Position numbers and translations under genes: made by a program | Assembly (NCBI RefSeq): GCF_000284095.1 | Contig: NC_017068.1 | Span: 868,001 to 932,000 of the forward strand | Direction of reading: 5' to 3' | Length of the DNA: 64,000 nt | Source of the DNA: Selenomonas ruminantium subsp. lactilytica TAM6421 | GTDB taxonomy: Bacteria > Bacillota > Negativicutes > Selenomonadales > Selenomonadaceae | Part shown: piece after piece, positions 54,288-63,340 of the stretch | How positions within the stretch are numbered: the stretch's first letter is position 1 | Layout of the letters: every line of letters starts with the position of its first letter | Notes under the pieces: model-generated | What the model was told of the DNA's origin: nothing | Databases searched by the model: none | The model's input: the letters and a program-made list of their open reading frames with translations, nothing else

Positions 54288-55358
54288 ATGGAAAAAGAAC
54301 TCTTGCGTCTTGAACGCGTAAATAAAAGTTATGATGGTCGGAAAATATTGGAAGACCTGGATCTGACGATTCACGAGAATGAATTTGTGACACTTTTGGG
54401 GCCGTCAGGTTGTGGCAAGACCACGATCCTGCGCATGATTGGTGGTTTTGAGACGCCGGATAGCGGTAAGATCTGGTTTGACGGTCAGGATATCACCAAC
54501 CTCCAGCCGGAGAAGCGGCAGGTCAATACGGTGTTTCAGAAGTATTCCCTGTTCTCTCATATGGACGTGGCGGAAAATATTGCCTTCGGCTTGAAACTCA
54601 AGGGGAAAAGCGCAAGTTACATTCGCGATAAGATAAAGTATGCCCTGAAGTTGGTGAATCTGGACGGTTATGAACACGCCCGTGTCACCCAAATGTCCGG
54701 CGGCCAGCAGCAGCGTATTGCCATTGCCCGGGCAATTGTCAATGAGCCGAAAGTCCTGCTCTTGGATGAGCCGTTATCGGCCTTGGATTTGAAGCTGCGG
54801 CAGAATATGCAGCGGGAACTGGTCAAGATCAAACGGGAACTGGGCATCACCTTTGTGTTTGTCACCCATGACCAGGAAGAAGCCCTGTCCATGTCGGACA
54901 CGGTAGTGGTTATGAACCAGGGCTGGATTCAGCAGATTGGTACGCCAGAGAACGTGTACAATGAGCCGGAGAATGCCTTTGTGGCGGATTTCATCGGTGA
55001 CAGCAATATCATCGATGGCATTATGGTGCGGGACAAATTGGTGCATTTGCTGGGCAAGGATATTCCCTGCATCAACACGGGCTTTGGTGAAAATGTTCCC
55101 GTGGACGTGCAGATCCGTCCGGAGGATATCCAGATCTGCGCCCCGGCAGACGGCCAGTTCACCGGCATTATCAAACAGGTGATCTTTAAAGGGACGGTTT
55201 ACGATATCACCATTGAAGCCGGCGGTTTTGAATGGCTGGTGCAGACCATCACGGGGCATGAACAGGGCAAGGAAGTCGGCATCAGATTGGCGGCCTCCAA
55301 TATCCAGATCATGGCCAAGCCTGCATCGGAAGATGAGGAGGCCGTGAGCGATGAATAA
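54288..55358 (+). CDS. potA: Spermidine/putrescine ABC transporter ATP-binding protein
   Basis: The 356-residue ATPase has Walker A GPSGCGKTT (about residues 38-46), a Q-loop near FQKYSLFSH, the signature MSGGQQQRIAIARA, Walker B VLLLDEPLSALD and switch FVTHDQEEAL. The C-terminal regulatory OB-type domain (about 240-350, with VQIRPEDIQICAP) is typical of PotA. It energises polyamine import with the three following genes; the stop overlaps potB by 8 bases. An extended -10 sequence (TGTGATAAT, 54221-54229) upstream may be its promoter. Confidence 0.93.
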   Translation: MEKELLRLERVNKSYDGRKILEDLDLTIHENEFVTLLGPSGCGKTTILRMIGGFETPDSGKIWFDGQDITNLQPEKRQVNTVFQKYSLFSHMDVAENIAFGLKLKGKSASYIRDKIKYALKLVNLDGYEHARVTQMSGGQQQRIAIARAIVNEPKVLLLDEPLSALDLKLRQNMQRELVKIKRELGITFVFVTHDQEEALSMSDTVVVMNQGWIQQIGTPENVYNEPENAFVADFIGDSNIIDGIMVRDKLVHLLGKDIPCINTGFGENVPVDVQIRPEDIQICAPADGQFTGIIKQVIFKGTVYDITIEAGGFEWLVQTITGHEQGKEVGIRLAASNIQIMAKPASEDEEAVSDE

Positions 55359-56187
55359 GCGCCTGTCTACCCAACGCTTCCTGGCCCTGCCCTTTGGCTT
55401 GTGGTCCGTTCTGTTTATCGTCCTGCCCTTGTTCTTCGTCCTTTGGAATGGATTGAAGACCGAGGCTGGCGGCTTTACACTGGAACATCTGCAGACAGTT
55501 CTGCAATGGGAATATCTGAAAGCTTTGGGGCTTTCAGTGGAGCTGGCTTTGATCAGCACCTTTGTCTGTCTGGTATTGGCCTATCCCTTGTGCCTGATCC
55601 TGCGGGAGCGCAAGGAAAGCCGGGGACTGCTGGTCTTTGTGCTGTTCCTGCTGCCTCTCTGGATGAATTCCCTGCTGACCACCATGGCCTGGCAGACTAT
55701 CCTGGAAAAGCATGGTATCCTCAATATGTTCCTGCAGTCAATCGGGCTGGGCGAGGTGCATATCATCAACACGCCGCTGGCCATCATCATCGGCATGGTG
55801 TATAATTTTCTGCCCTATATGGTGCTGCCTCTCTATGTGGCCATCAATCGCATTGACGCCAGCATTATCGAAGCGGCTCGGGACTTAGGGGCCAATCATT
55901 ATCAGACCTTGCGCCGCGTATTGCTGCCATTATCCATGCCCGGAATCGTCAGCGGTTCCACCATGGTTTTCATCCCTGCGCTGACCACTTTCGTGATCAG
56001 TGCTCTGCTGGGGGGCAACAAGGTCCTGCTCGTAGGCAATATAATCGAACAGGAATTCACGGCGGCTTACGACTGGCAGCTGGGAAGTGCCCTGTCCATG
56101 GTACTTATGGTCTTTATCATCCTGAATATCCTGCTGGAAGCTTTCACCGATAACGGTGAGCAGGCGAAGAAGGGGGCAAGGCCATAA
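55351..56187 (+). CDS. potB: Spermidine/putrescine ABC transporter permease
   Basis: This 278-residue inner-membrane permease has six spans and the EAA motif EAARDLGANHYQTLRRVLLP (about 172-191), which docks PotA. The N-terminus (RFLALPFGLWSVLFIVLPLF) is a first transmembrane span. ATG 55351 overlaps potA. The stop overlaps the potC start by one base (TAATG), indicating tight coupling. Confidence 0.9.
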   Translation: MNKRLSTQRFLALPFGLWSVLFIVLPLFFVLWNGLKTEAGGFTLEHLQTVLQWEYLKALGLSVELALISTFVCLVLAYPLCLILRERKESRGLLVFVLFLLPLWMNSLLTTMAWQTILEKHGILNMFLQSIGLGEVHIINTPLAIIIGMVYNFLPYMVLPLYVAINRIDASIIEAARDLGANHYQTLRRVLLPLSMPGIVSGSTMVFIPALTTFVISALLGGNKVLLVGNIIEQEFTAAYDWQLGSALSMVLMVFIILNILLEAFTDNGEQAKKGARP

Positions 56188-56987
56188 TGCAGAAAATCAA
56201 GAATACCTATCTCGGCCTCATCGTTGCCTTCCTCTATGCGCCCATCGTGGTGCTGATTGCTCAGTCCTTCAATGCCAGCCGCTACCGCGGGCAGTGGACG
56301 GGCTTTACCTGGGAATGGTACGCAAAACTCTTGGAGAGTGAGGATATCCTCAATGCCTTTTCCAATACGTTGACCATCGGCGTGACATCGGCTTTATTGG
56401 CGACAATCCTGGCGCTGGTCACGGCTTTGGGCATGCGGCAGATGGGGCGGCAGGGACGGATGCTCCTGCGGGGGCTGGCCAATGTCCCCCTGCTCAATGC
56501 CGATATCGTCACGGGCATTTCCCTGATGTTGCTCTTTTTGGGGCTGGGGCTGAAACTGGGCTATGACACGATCCTGCTGGCCCATATCGTCATCAGCCTG
56601 CCCTATGCGATGCTCTGCATCCTGCCACAGGTACTCACCATGGACGATGTCTGGTATGAAGCGGCCCGGGATCTCGGTGCCACGCCGCTGCAGGCCTTCC
56701 GCAAGGTCATCCTGCCGGAGCTGATGCCGGGAATCGTGGCGGCATTCCTGCTCTCTTTTGCCATGAGCGCCGACGATTTCATCGTGACGTACTTCACCAA
56801 AGGTGCAGGTATTGAGACATTGACCACGGAAATCTACGCGGAACTGAAATTGGGTGTCCATCCGGAAATGTATGCCCTGTCCGCCCTGTTCTTCTGCGGC
56901 GTGCTGGCTTTCACGGCCTTGCTGATGCTGAACTACAAGGTGATCAACCGCTACCGGCAGGCGGAGAAAAGGGGGCAGGAAGGATGA
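56187..56987 (+). CDS. potC: Spermidine/putrescine ABC transporter permease
   Basis: This 266-residue second permease has six spans and EAARDLGATPLQAFRKVILP (about 158-177) as the EAA loop. The opening TYLGLIVAFLYAPIVVLIAQ and SFNASRYRGQWTGFTWEWY are typical PotC features. It pairs with PotB to form the translocation channel. Start at ATG 56187 overlaps the potB stop; ATGA links it with potD. Confidence 0.92.
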   Translation: MQKIKNTYLGLIVAFLYAPIVVLIAQSFNASRYRGQWTGFTWEWYAKLLESEDILNAFSNTLTIGVTSALLATILALVTALGMRQMGRQGRMLLRGLANVPLLNADIVTGISLMLLFLGLGLKLGYDTILLAHIVISLPYAMLCILPQVLTMDDVWYEAARDLGATPLQAFRKVILPELMPGIVAAFLLSFAMSADDFIVTYFTKGAGIETLTTEIYAELKLGVHPEMYALSALFFCGVLAFTALLMLNYKVINRYRQAEKRGQEG

Positions 56988-58072
56988 GTCTTTTGCATAA
57001 ATATCTGCGCTCCCTGTTATTGACCATGCTGGTGCTCGCTACCCTGTTGTTGAGCGGTTGTGACATGTTCGCCGATCAGCAGGAAGAGGGCGAAGATGTG
57101 CTCTATGTCTATAGCTGGGGCGATTATCTCAGCGAGGATGTCATCAAGCAGTTTGAAGAGGAAACGGGCATCAAGGTGGTGCTGGACGAATACGACACCA
57201 ACGAGAGCATGTATCCCCGTATTGCTGAAGGGGCTGAGGCTTATGATGTGCTCTGTCCTTCTGACTATATGATCAACAAGCTGATTCATAATGACCTGCT
57301 GCAGCCGCTGGATTTTGACAAGCTGCCCAACGCCCGGAAAAATATCGGGCAGGATTTCTTTGACCAGTCACGGACTTTCGACAAGGAAGGGGAATACAGC
57401 GTGCCCTATTGCTGGGGCACGGTGGGCATTATGTATAATACGAAGATGGTACATGAGCCGGTGGACAGCTGGAAAATCCTCTGGGATGAAAAGTACAAGG
57501 ACAATATCCTCATGCAGGATTCGGCCCGGGATGCCATCATGATTCCCTTGAAGATATTGGGATACTCCATGAACACCACCAATGAGGCGGAGCTGAAGGA
57601 AGCCCGGGATATGCTGATCAAGCAGAAAAACTTGGTACAGGCCTATGGTGTGGATGATATCCGCGACAAGCTGAGCTCCGGCGAAGCGGCGCTGGGGGTT
57701 ATCTTCTCCGGCGAAGCAATCAAGCTCATGCAGTCAAATCCGGATCTGCGGTTCCAACCCGCGCCCAAGGAAGGCACGAATGTTTGGATTGACAGTTGGG
57801 TGATTCCGAAGAATGCCCGTCATGTGGAAAACGCCCATAAATTCATCGATTTCATGTGCCGCACGGATATTGCGGCGGCCAATTTCCAGGAACTGGGTTA
57901 TTCCACCCCAAACACCACCGTGCGGGAGGAAGTAGAGGAAGATTTGGGCGAATTTGTCGATGTTGCCTTCCCGCCGGAGGATGTCTACAAAGGCCAGGAA
58001 TCCTACAGCTACTTGGGCGAGGCTTTGGATAAGCTCTATACGAAACTCTGGCTGCAGGTAAAAGTGAATTAA
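56984..58072 (+). CDS. potD: Spermidine/putrescine-binding lipoprotein
   Basis: ATG 56984 overlaps the potC stop (ATGA). The signal LLLTMLVLATLLLSGCDMF has a lipobox LSGC, so the 362-residue protein is anchored by Cys 25. The substrate-binding fold begins DVLYVYSWGDYLSEDVIKQF, a PotD/PotF signature, with EYDTNESMYPRIAEGAEAYD and PYCWGTVGIMYNTKMV. It collects polyamines for PotABC. It closes the operon, with a strong terminator behind it. Confidence 0.93.
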   Translation: MSLLHKYLRSLLLTMLVLATLLLSGCDMFADQQEEGEDVLYVYSWGDYLSEDVIKQFEEETGIKVVLDEYDTNESMYPRIAEGAEAYDVLCPSDYMINKLIHNDLLQPLDFDKLPNARKNIGQDFFDQSRTFDKEGEYSVPYCWGTVGIMYNTKMVHEPVDSWKILWDEKYKDNILMQDSARDAIMIPLKILGYSMNTTNEAELKEARDMLIKQKNLVQAYGVDDIRDKLSSGEAALGVIFSGEAIKLMQSNPDLRFQPAPKEGTNVWIDSWVIPKNARHVENAHKFIDFMCRTDIAAANFQELGYSTPNTTVREEVEEDLGEFVDVAFPPEDVYKGQESYSYLGEALDKLYTKLWLQVKVN

Positions 58073-58083
58073 AATAGAGGAAA

Positions 58084-58140
58084 AAACAACTCCTTTGTGG
58101 AATACTATGTTAAACGTATTTCAAACAAAGGAGTTGTTTT
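58084..58140 (+). terminator. Rho-independent terminator of potABCD
   Basis: AAACAACTCCTTTGT pairs with ACAAAGGAGTTGTTT over 15 bp, with a 26-base interior and a following T run. The T run is directly followed by the next start at 58144, so the hairpin's right arm doubles as a GGAG ribosome site for that gene. Confidence 0.8.
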
Positions 58141-58143
58141 CGT

Positions 58144-58587
58144 ATGAATGTCAAAGCCGAAGTATTCAGCAAGTATCTGGAAGAAAAGAAAATCGAAGCC
58201 TTTCAGGTAGAGGAGATTGCAGATGATCCGCAGCACACCGTGGTCTATCGTTCCCATGTGGTCGTGGAAGGCCAGCAGTTGCCCACGCTGGTGCTGTTGG
58301 ATGACAGCGTGTTCTCCATGATCCGCGTGCAGATCTCCCCCAAGGCCCGCACGGAGGAAAATGAACTGGCTGTACTGCGTCTGGTCAGCGAGCAGAATAT
58401 GAAGTTCAAACCCTTCAAACTCTACTTTGACCAATCAGGCGCGCTGATTCTCGATGTATGCCTGCTGACGCCGGGGGCGGAGGAAAAAGATTTCCCGATG
58501 CTGGGCGATGAGGTTTACGGCATGTTCGATGTACTGATTAAATTCCTCGAAGAAAATTACCGAGGCTGGATGAAAGAAATTTGGTAA
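58144..58587 (+). CDS. YbjN-like small protein (147 aa)
   Basis: This soluble acidic protein of 147 residues starts at ATG 58144. AAGGAG in the terminator arm, 9 bases upstream, could serve as its ribosome site. The layout, an N-terminal helix (VFSKYLEEKKIEAFQV), then strands TVVYRSHVVVEGQQLPTLVL and FKLYFDQSGALILDVCLLT, and a C-terminal helix FDVLIKFLEENYRGWMKEIW, resembles the YbjN/type III-chaperone-like fold. Function unknown. If the hairpin forms, its ribosome site would be hidden, so expression may need its own promoter. Confidence 0.6.
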   Translation: MNVKAEVFSKYLEEKKIEAFQVEEIADDPQHTVVYRSHVVVEGQQLPTLVLLDDSVFSMIRVQISPKARTEENELAVLRLVSEQNMKFKPFKLYFDQSGALILDVCLLTPGAEEKDFPMLGDEVYGMFDVLIKFLEENYRGWMKEIW

Positions 58588-58597
58588 TTGACAAGTC

Positions 58598-58641
58598 AAA
58601 ATGCTGCCCTGACGGAAATGTCAGGACGGCATTTTTTCTCT
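58598..58641 (+). terminator. Rho-independent terminator
   Basis: ATGCTGCCCTGAC pairs imperfectly with GTCAGGACGGCAT around GGAAAT, followed by TTTTTCTC, just behind the YbjN-like gene. Confidence 0.75.
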
Positions 58642-58672
58642 TGCTGCGTGAAAAAATTTTTGGCTTGTCTCT

Positions 58673-58698
58673 TAAGATTTCCACTAAATATTCGATAT
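58673..58698 (+). promoter_or_regulatory. Probable sigma-28 (FliA/SigD) promoter of flagellin
   Basis: TAAG (58673-58676) and TTCGATAT (58691-58698) are spaced by 14 bases, close to the TAAA-N15-GCCGATAT consensus of motility sigma factors. No sigma-70 pair fits better. The 5' leader to the start codon would be about 125 bases long. Confidence 0.6.
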
Positions 58699-58828
58699 AT
58701 AAGGTAAGCGAAACTATATAAGGGGGGACGTGTACCCTTCTTGGGGAATAGATTTGCATCTCACATGGAGTGTGAGACGGCAGATGAAGTAACAAGGCTG
58801 GATATTATCAGGGAGGATGTGTGAAGCC

Positions 58829-60736
58829 ATGTCTATGGTTGTAAAGAACAATATTCCGGCGGTTATGACGCTGGGCGTATTAAACAAGAACTCGGCGGCT
58901 TTGGCCAAAAGCCTGCAACAGGTGTCCTCAGGCATGAAAATCAATTCCGCGGCCGATGACAATTCCGGATTTGCCATCGCTGAGCGGATGCAGGTGCGGA
59001 TACGGAGCCTGGATCAGGCAGACCAGAATACCCAGAGCGGTGCCAGTATGCTGAAAGTAGCAGAAGGCTCCGTAAATTCTACAATCGACATTCTGAGAAC
59101 GATGAAGGAAAAGGCCATTAATGCGGCCAATGACACCAATACGGATACCGACAGGGGTATCATCCAAAAGGAATTGGATCAGTTTATTGACCAGGTGGAT
59201 GACAACGCCCTGATTACTTACAATGGTAAGACTTTGGTAGACGGTAGCAAGATGTCCAAGGGCGATGCTACACGTACGGCTTTGACCAATGAAAGCCTCA
59301 ATAGTAAAACCACCGGACTCACGGCGCTGGTGGATTTGCAGAATCGCAATGGGGAGAATCTGAATATCCTGACCACGGATAAACTCACGGTGTCCTATGT
59401 GATTCAGGGACGCAACTATAGCAAGGAAATCGATATTGATGTCAATAAGACCTTGAATGATGTATTGGTGGAGGCTATGGAGCCTTATTCCAGTGGCAGC
59501 GATAATCCCCAGTTACGAGCGGCTTATGATAACTATAATTCTTCGGTGGGGGTGGCTAATTCTGCGTATAATTCCTCGGTAGGGGCAGCTAATTCTGCTT
59601 ACAATTCTTCGGTGGGGGCAGCTGCATCTGCATATACGCTTATTACAACCACTGGTGGTACGGTTTCTACTGCTACAGGTGAAACTACGTTGGTGGCGGC
59701 TATGTCGATGGCAACGTCTGCTATAACTGTAAATCAAGATGTTTACAGTCGTAACTTAAGTAGATATAATGATGCATCGACAAATCTGGCAAGTGCTACT
59801 CCCGGTAGCGCTGATTATTTAGATTATTCAGATCAGGTGTCTATGTACAGTACTAGATTAGCATCTTATAGTGCTGCTATTTCTACAGATACAAGCACAT
59901 ATAATGCTTTATCGACACAGCTTGGTAGTGTAATCGCATCCGCCTATACCGTTTATTCCACGGCAGAATCTACAGCTGCCTCCACATTGGCTGTAGCGAA
60001 GGCAGCTGCTACATCAACTCTGAATAGTGCTATTAATGCGGCAGTGGAAGCACTGAATGGTGATTTGGAAGCCATCGGTGATCTGATTCCCTATCAGCTG
60101 ACCATGAAGGCCAGCAATGTGGTGGGGCAGGATGCAGCGGGCAATGATGTCTATACTGCTGATATGGGCACAGCGCTTACCATTACGGCAGCGGGTGCAG
60201 GTGATAAGTATCAGTTGTCTGGTTTTACCTTTAATGTTACGGATATCGATGGCAATATCAAGAAGAATGTGAATTCTGTGCTCGACAATTTTACCGAATC
60301 GGTGCGGGCTCTGAATAAATCTGAGGATAATTCCATTACCTTCCAGGTGGATGCCAAGGCCAATCAGGCCATCAAGATTGGCCTTACGGATATGCGTTCC
60401 GAAGCCTTAGGTCTTAAAGGAGCGAATGGCGAAACGCTCAGCATTGCCACCCAGAAGAGTGCCAATTCTGCAGTCAATGTCCTTGATAATGCCATCAAGA
60501 AGGCTTTGGATCAGCAGACCGATATTGGTGCTATTTCCAATCGTCTGGGCCAGACCTCCGCGAACCTGCGCATCGCTCGCGATAATGTGCAGGCTTCTGA
60601 ATCCACTATCCGTGATGCCGATATGGCCAAGGTTATGACGGAATATACCAAGAACAATGTCCTCCTGCAAGCATCTCAGTCTATGTTGGCGCAAGCCAAT
60701 CAATCCGGATCTAGTGTACTGGGGTTGCTTAGCTAA
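58829..60736 (+). CDS. Flagellin with Ser/Thr/Ala-rich central insertion
   Basis: The 635-residue flagellin starts at ATG 58829 (GGGAGGA 11 bases upstream; an in-frame ATG at 58817 abuts that site and cannot use it). D0/D1 N-terminus: LGVLNKNSAALAKSLQQVSS and GFAIAERMQVRIRSLDQADQ. The C-terminal D1/D0 reads LGQTSANLRIARDNVQASES and ends with ASQSMLAQANQSGSSVLGLL. The middle (about 190-500) is hypervariable and includes three tandem 11-residue repeats and a 150-residue S/T/A-rich helical stretch, likely surface-exposed and glycosylated. The glycosyltransferase genes that follow support this. Exported through the flagellar type III apparatus. Confidence 0.93.
   Translation: MSMVVKNNIPAVMTLGVLNKNSAALAKSLQQVSSGMKINSAADDNSGFAIAERMQVRIRSLDQADQNTQSGASMLKVAEGSVNSTIDILRTMKEKAINAANDTNTDTDRGIIQKELDQFIDQVDDNALITYNGKTLVDGSKMSKGDATRTALTNESLNSKTTGLTALVDLQNRNGENLNILTTDKLTVSYVIQGRNYSKEIDIDVNKTLNDVLVEAMEPYSSGSDNPQLRAAYDNYNSSVGVANSAYNSSVGAANSAYNSSVGAAASAYTLITTTGGTVSTATGETTLVAAMSMATSAITVNQDVYSRNLSRYNDASTNLASATPGSADYLDYSDQVSMYSTRLASYSAAISTDTSTYNALSTQLGSVIASAYTVYSTAESTAASTLAVAKAAATSTLNSAINAAVEALNGDLEAIGDLIPYQLTMKASNVVGQDAAGNDVYTADMGTALTITAAGAGDKYQLSGFTFNVTDIDGNIKKNVNSVLDNFTESVRALNKSEDNSITFQVDAKANQAIKIGLTDMRSEALGLKGANGETLSIATQKSANSAVNVLDNAIKKALDQQTDIGAISNRLGQTSANLRIARDNVQASESTIRDADMAKVMTEYTKNNVLLQASQSMLAQANQSGSSVLGLLS
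59537..59635 (+). repeat. Three tandem 33-bp repeats in flagellin
   Basis: Copies at 59537-59569, 59570-59602 and 59603-59635 encode NSSVGVANSAY, NSSVGAANSAY and NSSVGAAASAY. Copies differ by silent and single-residue changes. They lie in the exposed central domain. Confidence 0.9.
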
Positions 60737-60750
60737 TAAAATATCAGCCG

Positions 60751-60779
60751 AAAAAGCCTCTCTTAAGGGAGGCTTTTTT
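60751..60779 (+). terminator. Rho-independent terminator of flagellin
   Basis: AAAAAGCCTC with GGAGGCTTTTTT around TCTTAAG, 14 bases after the flagellin stop. Confidence 0.85.
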
Positions 60780-60872
60780 CGTGCAATGGCGTATATATAC
60801 ATAAGAGATAATTATGCGATGCAAGCGAGGTGGCAGCAAGTGATGCAAAAGAGAATTGGGCAGGATGCCCGC

Positions 60873-62125
60873 ATGGTGCATGTGGCTTATGCCATGACGG
60901 ATAAGCAGGGTACTTATAGTAAATATATCGGCGCGTCCATGTGTTCGTTGTTTGCACGGACAGAGGTCTGGGTAACCGTGCATCTGCTGCATGATGAAAC
61001 CCTGACGGAGAAGAATCGGGAATATTTTATTGCCCTTACCCGTAAATTTGGGCAGCAGATACTATTTTACAATATGGCGGAATTGTGTGCAGATATTCTG
61101 CAGGCGGCAAGAGACATATTCAAGGCCGCAGTGGATACAGCTTATTATACGCCTGCGGCACTCTATCGCATTCTTGCGCCCAAAGTGTTGCCAGCGGAGG
61201 TGCAGCGGCTGATCTATCTGGATGCCGATACCATCGTGAATATGGATATCCGCAAATTGTGGGAGGTTTTCTTGATGGACATCCCATAGGTGCAGTGGGC
61301 GAACGCAATCTGATGAATCATTATCAGAAACAGGTGGATAAAACCATTGATGAAAAAATCTATCTGTTCCAGAACAGCTGGACGGATTCGGACAGCTGCT
61401 TCAACTCTGGCGTACTGTTGATGGATGTGGAACGACTGCGGAATACGGGGGATATTTTGTTGCCGGGGCTGCGCTTCCTGGTGCAGCATGAAGAGGAATG
61501 CAAATTCTTTGACCAGGATATATTGAATTATTTCTTTTCCCGTGATTATCTGCATCTGCCCTGGAATTACAATATCCTGCAGCATTGGGACAGGATGTGG
61601 GGGAAGCCGGAGCTGGAGGAGGGGATCTACCACTATATGGGCCGCACTCTGCGGCTGAATATGGATGAACCGCGGGATTGTATTTTCTATGAAGCCTTTG
61701 TGCAGACACCCTGGTGCAGTGCGGAATATATCTGTAAGAGTTTTGCTGTTACCCGTGATGTCATTGCCGGAGCCATTGCGAAGAATAACGAGCTGAATCG
61801 GCGGGCGGCCGCTGCCTGGGCGGGGCGCCGGCGGGTATTTGTGGGGCCCAAGGACAATGAGGAACAGCTGCGGGAAATGTTTTTTATGAAAGAGGAAGAG
61901 CCCTATGTAGCTTTAGGAGAAGGCTGGGAGCAGGAAGGACTCAATCTGCCCTATGACCTTGGCACCCATGTGTATGTATTCTTTCTGGAGACTTTCCCGG
62001 AACTGCGCAAGCAGTTGGAAGCGGCTGGCTGGCGGGAGTGGGAGGATTTCATTGATGGCAAGGCTCTGATTTTGCCCCATTCCACCAGATTGCTGGATGA
62101 ATATCGTATTTTCATGGTGATGTAA
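60873..62125 (+). pseudogene. GT8 family glycosyltransferase, frameshifted
   Basis: ATG 60873 (MVHVAYAMTDKQGTYSKYIG) aligns with the start of the intact neighbour (MIHICYALSDKKGTYTKLVG). The GT8 core is present, with LIYLDADTIVN as the DxD metal motif (about residues 112-122). After KLWEV, near 61266-61275, the frame shifts: the original frame ends at 61287-61289, while the rest (LDGHPIGAVGERNLMNHYQK to FMVM at 62125) continues in the frame one base off. Restoring one base near the TTTT run would give a protein of about 417 residues, similar in length to the next GT8. It is either a true pseudogene, a phase-variable gene or a sequencing error. Confidence 0.75.
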
Positions 62126-62137
62126 GTGGAGGATGCT

Positions 62138-63325
62138 ATGATACATATCTGTTATGCTCTTTCCGATAAGAAGGGTACTTATACCAAACTGGTCGGCACA
62201 TCCATGCGCTCAGTCTTTGCCCATACGGAGGAATGGGTGACAGTGCATATCCTTCATGATCACAGCCTGTCCGAAGATAACCGCCGCTATCTGATGCAGC
62301 TGGTGCGCCGTTACGGCCAGCAACTGGCCTTCCATAATATGGAACGGGATTACAAAGAACGTCTGCAGCAGATGGAGGAAGATAATACATGGATGGAGGG
62401 AAAAATAAAGGCAGGCGTGAGCTGGGCAACCTGGTTCCGTCTTTTGGTGGGAGAAGTACTGCCTGATGTGGGGCGGCTGATTTATTTGGATGCTGATACC
62501 ATCGTCAATCTGGACATCAAGGAGCTATGGGAAGAAAACACAGGCGTCAATGGTCTGGCGGCCGTTCCGGATATGGTGATACAGGAAAGTCATACAAGCC
62601 AATTGGTGAAGCGGGGACTATGTGAGGAGAAGCGCTATTTCAATGCGGGAATGCTGCTTATCGATATGGAGGCTTTTTCCCAGGAAAAAAAGCTATTGGA
62701 GCGGGGCGTGGCTTTTTTAAAGAAGCATGAATTGCTGGATTATCTGGATCAGGATATTCTGAACTATTTCTTCGGTGCGGCTTGCCGTATGCTGGCAGAA
62801 CGATATAATACGCTGGTCAATCAGGAACTAAGCAAGGGGCGCAATGCGTTAGCACCATGTATCTATCACTATGCCAATAAGCAGTATGCCTTTGATTATG
62901 GCAATAACTATCACCGCCTGTACTGGGAGAATTTTCTGGATACACCCTGGTGCAATGCCGATTTCTTCTGCCGTGTGTCCCATAATGTTCAGCAGAATAT
63001 CCGTGCGAAACTGCTGATTTTCGCCAACCTTACCGCGGGCAAGCGGCGTATTGTGGTCGGTCCGGAGAAGGAGCGGGAAAAATATCAGAAGATGCTGATG
63101 TTGCGGGAAAATGAACGCTATCTGACCGCTGCCGAACTCCATAATCAGGGCACGAATTTAGCGGTTGATGAAATATTGGTCCTGTTCCTGCCATTTGAGG
63201 AATTTGGCCGGGTAAAGAAGCATCTGGATGCCTGCGGGGCAAACGAGGGAATTCACTATGTTAATGGCATGGTGCTGATGGCCCCAGATCCCCGGCAGGA
63301 AGCCAAGGCATTTTTGGAAGCATGA
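62138..63325 (+). CDS. GT8 family glycosyltransferase
   Basis: ATG 62138 has GGAGG 6 bases upstream. The 395-residue cytoplasmic enzyme has an N-terminal GT8 fold: MIHICYALSDKKGTYTKLVG, the SVFAHTEEWVTVHILHDHSL block, the DxD motif RLIYLDADTIVNLDIKELWE (about 112-131) and FNAGMLLIDMEAF, then LDQDILNYFF. It uses a nucleotide sugar, probably UDP-glucose or UDP-galactose, on an unknown acceptor. The C-terminal 110 residues (about 285-395) are not GT8 and contain RIVVGPEKEREKYQKM, also found in the frameshifted neighbour. Position behind flagellin suggests flagellin or surface polysaccharide modification. Confidence 0.88.
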   Translation: MIHICYALSDKKGTYTKLVGTSMRSVFAHTEEWVTVHILHDHSLSEDNRRYLMQLVRRYGQQLAFHNMERDYKERLQQMEEDNTWMEGKIKAGVSWATWFRLLVGEVLPDVGRLIYLDADTIVNLDIKELWEENTGVNGLAAVPDMVIQESHTSQLVKRGLCEEKRYFNAGMLLIDMEAFSQEKKLLERGVAFLKKHELLDYLDQDILNYFFGAACRMLAERYNTLVNQELSKGRNALAPCIYHYANKQYAFDYGNNYHRLYWENFLDTPWCNADFFCRVSHNVQQNIRAKLLIFANLTAGKRRIVVGPEKEREKYQKMLMLRENERYLTAAELHNQGTNLAVDEILVLFLPFEEFGRVKKHLDACGANEGIHYVNGMVLMAPDPRQEAKAFLEA

Positions 63326-63340
63326 GAAGGGATGGTTATA

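Noticed and set aside
59537..59635. Possible CRISPR-like array
   Set aside because: The three 33-bp units are directly adjacent with no spacers and are in frame within flagellin.
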